From Prorocentrum cordatum (Eukaryota; Sar; Dinophyceae; Prorocentrales; Prorocentraceae): a stretch of DNA of 64,000 nucleotides. Made by a program: the position numbers and the translations under genes. Positions within the stretch are counted from its first letter, which is position 1. Each line of letters starts with the position of its first letter. The stretch lies in the NCBI GenBank assembly GCA_963575745.1, contig CAUYUJ010018482.1, forward strand, positions 581,382-645,381, written 5' to 3'. The notes below the pieces were generated by a model. That model did no database searches, was not told the DNA's origin, and was given only the letters and a program-made list of their open reading frames with translations. Shown here piece by piece: positions 61,935 to 64,000 of the stretch.

Positions 61935-64000
61935 TCAGCGGAATTGGTCAGCCCATCGTGTCAGAGGGCGCCCGCGGGCTCTCCGCCCGTCAGGTGTCCA
62001 GTCGTGGACTCGCCGGGCCCACCGGTCGTAGCTCATGCCATTGAGTCTTTCGCTCCAGCCCTGCAGCCCGGATCGGCGCTCCTCCGTCCAGCAGGGCACG
62101 TGGTGTTCCTCCATCCAGTGGCGCGCCTCCGTCGTCACACGCTGTACCCAATCTACCCATGTCTCCACGTCCCCGTCCTGCTTGTACACTCGTCCCCGCC
62201 CCAACATAGCCCGGACCATTTTGAGCTGTGTCCCTTTCAGTTTTGAATCTCGTTCCGCTGTCATTACCCAGCTGCCGCAACCATGCAGCGCTGTCGGGGT
62301 GACCACGGAATGGAAAAGCTTCATCCGAAGACTAATCGGCACTGCTTTGTCAGTCAGCTCGTGCCTGAAGGTGCCGAACTTAGCCCACGCCCTCTTCAGT
62401 CGGTGCGTCAGCTCAGCGTCGTGGACGGCCAGAAGCGTAAGCGCCCTGCCTAAATACATATTGGTTTCCGTGGGCTCCATGACTTCGATATTCATCCCCT
62501 CTACCACCGCCAATCTGACTTTGCTGCCATAACCAATGTTGTTGTGCTGCATCTTCGTCTTGTCCGGGTGGAGCTCCAGCCCGACTTTCGCACTCTCTCG
62601 CTTCACGTCCGCAATCATTTTTGTTGAGCTGTGGTAGGGAGCGGCCGACAAGCAAAATGTCATCTGCAAACCTCAAATTGGTTAAAACAGAATGTCCTGT
62701 GTAACCAAGCTGCACGCCGTACTTTCTGGCAGCCCAATGTGTTTTCACCTCGCGCATTACCTCCTCCAGCACACAGTTGAAAATAACCGGACTTATGGGG
62801 TCGCCTTGTTTCGTCCCCTTTAAGATGTCGAAGTCGCGGCTCGTGACGTCGCAGTTGACGTGCGCCCGTTGCCCGCTATACAGTCTGGAGAGCATGCATA
62901 CGTAGACAGACGGTACTCCGTGAGCCACCAAAGACTCCCAAATGCTCGAATGAGATATGGAATCAAAAGCCTTTTTAAAATCCAGCGTCGCAATCCACAG
63001 CGGCATGTTGTATTCATTACATTTTTCTGCTAGTAATGTGACTGCAAATAAATGGTCGTCACAGTTGAAGCCCGGTCTGAAACCAGCTTGGTCGACAGAC
63101 TGCTCCGCAACAAGCTTGTCCTTGATCCTTCCGCACAATACTCTGCTGAAAAGCTTATACAATATTGGAATAATGCATATTGGTTTGTAATTCCCTGGTA
63201 GACGTTCGTCCCCTTTCTTGAAAAGGACTCTGATTGAGGATGCCTTCCAGTAGGCTGGCACGGTGGCCCCCGGGTCCAATACAGCCGTGAAGACGCCTGC
63301 TATCATCTGCATCAACAGCTCGCTCCCTTTGCACAAGAGTTCAGCCACCAAGCCGTTTTCATCTGCAGCCTTGCCCCCGCGCGTCTTCTTCAGTTGGCGG
63401 CGCACTTCCTCCGGCGTGACAGCAGCAGCACGATCGCAAGTAGCATCACATCGAAATACGTCGCTTTTGCCATTGTACAAAGATTCAAAAAATGCAGCAA
63501 ACACTTCAGCTATATCTCGTGCTTGCGTCTGCTCTTTGCCCCCGGCGTCTAGGACCGAAGACATGCAATACTTCTTTCCGTTGTTACGTATACCTTGGAT
63601 CCGCTGCAAATCTTCCAACTCTTTCAAAACTTGCGTTATCCTGGAACTCTTCCGCGCCCTGGCCATTGCACGGATCTCCTTACGAATCAGCTTACTCGCA
63701 TTCTTCACCTCGTTCTTGTTTCCGCTCTGTCTTGCTGACCGCCGTTGCGCAATCAAAGTATGGAGCTGTTTCCTTGCAGTCTCGCTTTCTAGAGCCTGGA
63801 ACTGTTCCCTCTCATCGCAAGCCTCCGCAACGTCAAGCAGTACATTTTCAATTTGACGGCATCTATCTTCGATCTCGGAACATGTCTGGCTGGGATTGTC
63901 GATCGCTGCTAGGGGCGCCAACTGCGCATCAAGCTGTTTGTGGTACTCCTCCTCGTCTCTCGGCCTCCATCTCCGGAAGCTTCGCCTATGAGACCGTCGT
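61935..64000 (-). CDS. Non-LTR retrotransposon reverse transcriptase, 5' end beyond window
   Basis: The frame is open to the window edge (REEEYHKQLDAQL-type start region), so the N-terminus and any endonuclease lie outside. RT motifs in order on the minus strand: RVLFKKGDERLPGNYKPICI, QAGFRPGFNCDDHLF, LDFKKAFDSISH (motif A, about 62960-62983), GTKQGDPISPVIFN (motif B, about 62790-62815), LRFADDILLVG (motif C, FADD at 62659-62670), then GLELHPDKTKM and YLGRAL. The C-terminus ends RGRPLTRWADQF before TGA at 61935. The catalytic Asp residues of motifs A and C are present. One frame change lies at the T5 run 62618-62622 (A5 on the coding strand); one base fewer would restore the frame, so it is a homopolymer error or a genuine lesion. 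L1/RTE-like; exact clade not determined. Confidence 0.85.

Noticed and set aside
1-64000. rRNA, tRNA, dinoflagellate spliced-leader relics
   Set aside because: I looked for conserved rRNA words, tRNA cloverleaf ends and the spliced-leader core TTTTGGCTCAAG and saw none. A covariance-model search would be needed to exclude tRNAs fully.

Overview
The window looks like nuclear DNA of a dinoflagellate, probably a large, GC-rich, repeat-dense genome of the Prorocentrum type (the genus is an inference). The signs are: very low gene density; long polypurine/polypyrimidine and trinucleotide tracts; many minisatellites; and genes whose introns fit AG|G boundaries with GT, GC and apparently GA donors. 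No rRNA, tRNA, bacterial operon or CRISPR array was recognised.

Layout. 1-8916: no convincing gene; simple repeats, minisatellites, small inverted-repeat elements (1505-1665, 1749-1933, 2447-2539, 3598-3760) and 1.7 kb of polypyrimidine DNA (5215-6960). 8917-23288: a 14.4 kb unit bounded by long terminal inverted repeats (about 434 and 271 bp) and a candidate 5 bp target duplication (GTCTT). It carries five genes, all on the + strand: three unknown proteins (10170-12175, 12576-13782, 14409-15149), a zinc-ribbon/RS-rich protein (17281-19694) and a frameshifted Tnp2-like transposase-type protein (20361-22776). About 40 copies of a 14-base palindrome, GGCGGTGCACCGCC and variants, lie only inside this unit. 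They cluster in front of each gene and after the last. A 191 bp sequence at 32815-33005 is made only of its two ends and looks like a non-autonomous derivative.

23289-53800: repeats almost throughout. They include a G/C-run minisatellite (23625-24360), duplicated dispersed repeats, several more TIR elements, a 4.4 kb TIR element filled with about 40 tandem copies of a 90-base unit (36428-40871), an element with long inverted arms (43660-45303), a CGCAACC minisatellite (49400-50985) and long GAT and GGA tracts. 53866-56093: a likely genuine host gene, a secretory aldo/keto reductase with N- and C-terminal extensions and one unresolved intron. 56094-61860: further repeats. 61867-64000 (minus strand): a non-LTR retrotransposon reverse transcriptase with one homopolymer frameshift. 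It runs off the right edge and has a (AACGG)4 tail.

The genes form no recognisable metabolic pathway. The five genes at 8.9-23.3 kb appear to travel together as one mobile unit with a shared palindrome architecture. That unit is the most notable thing in the window.
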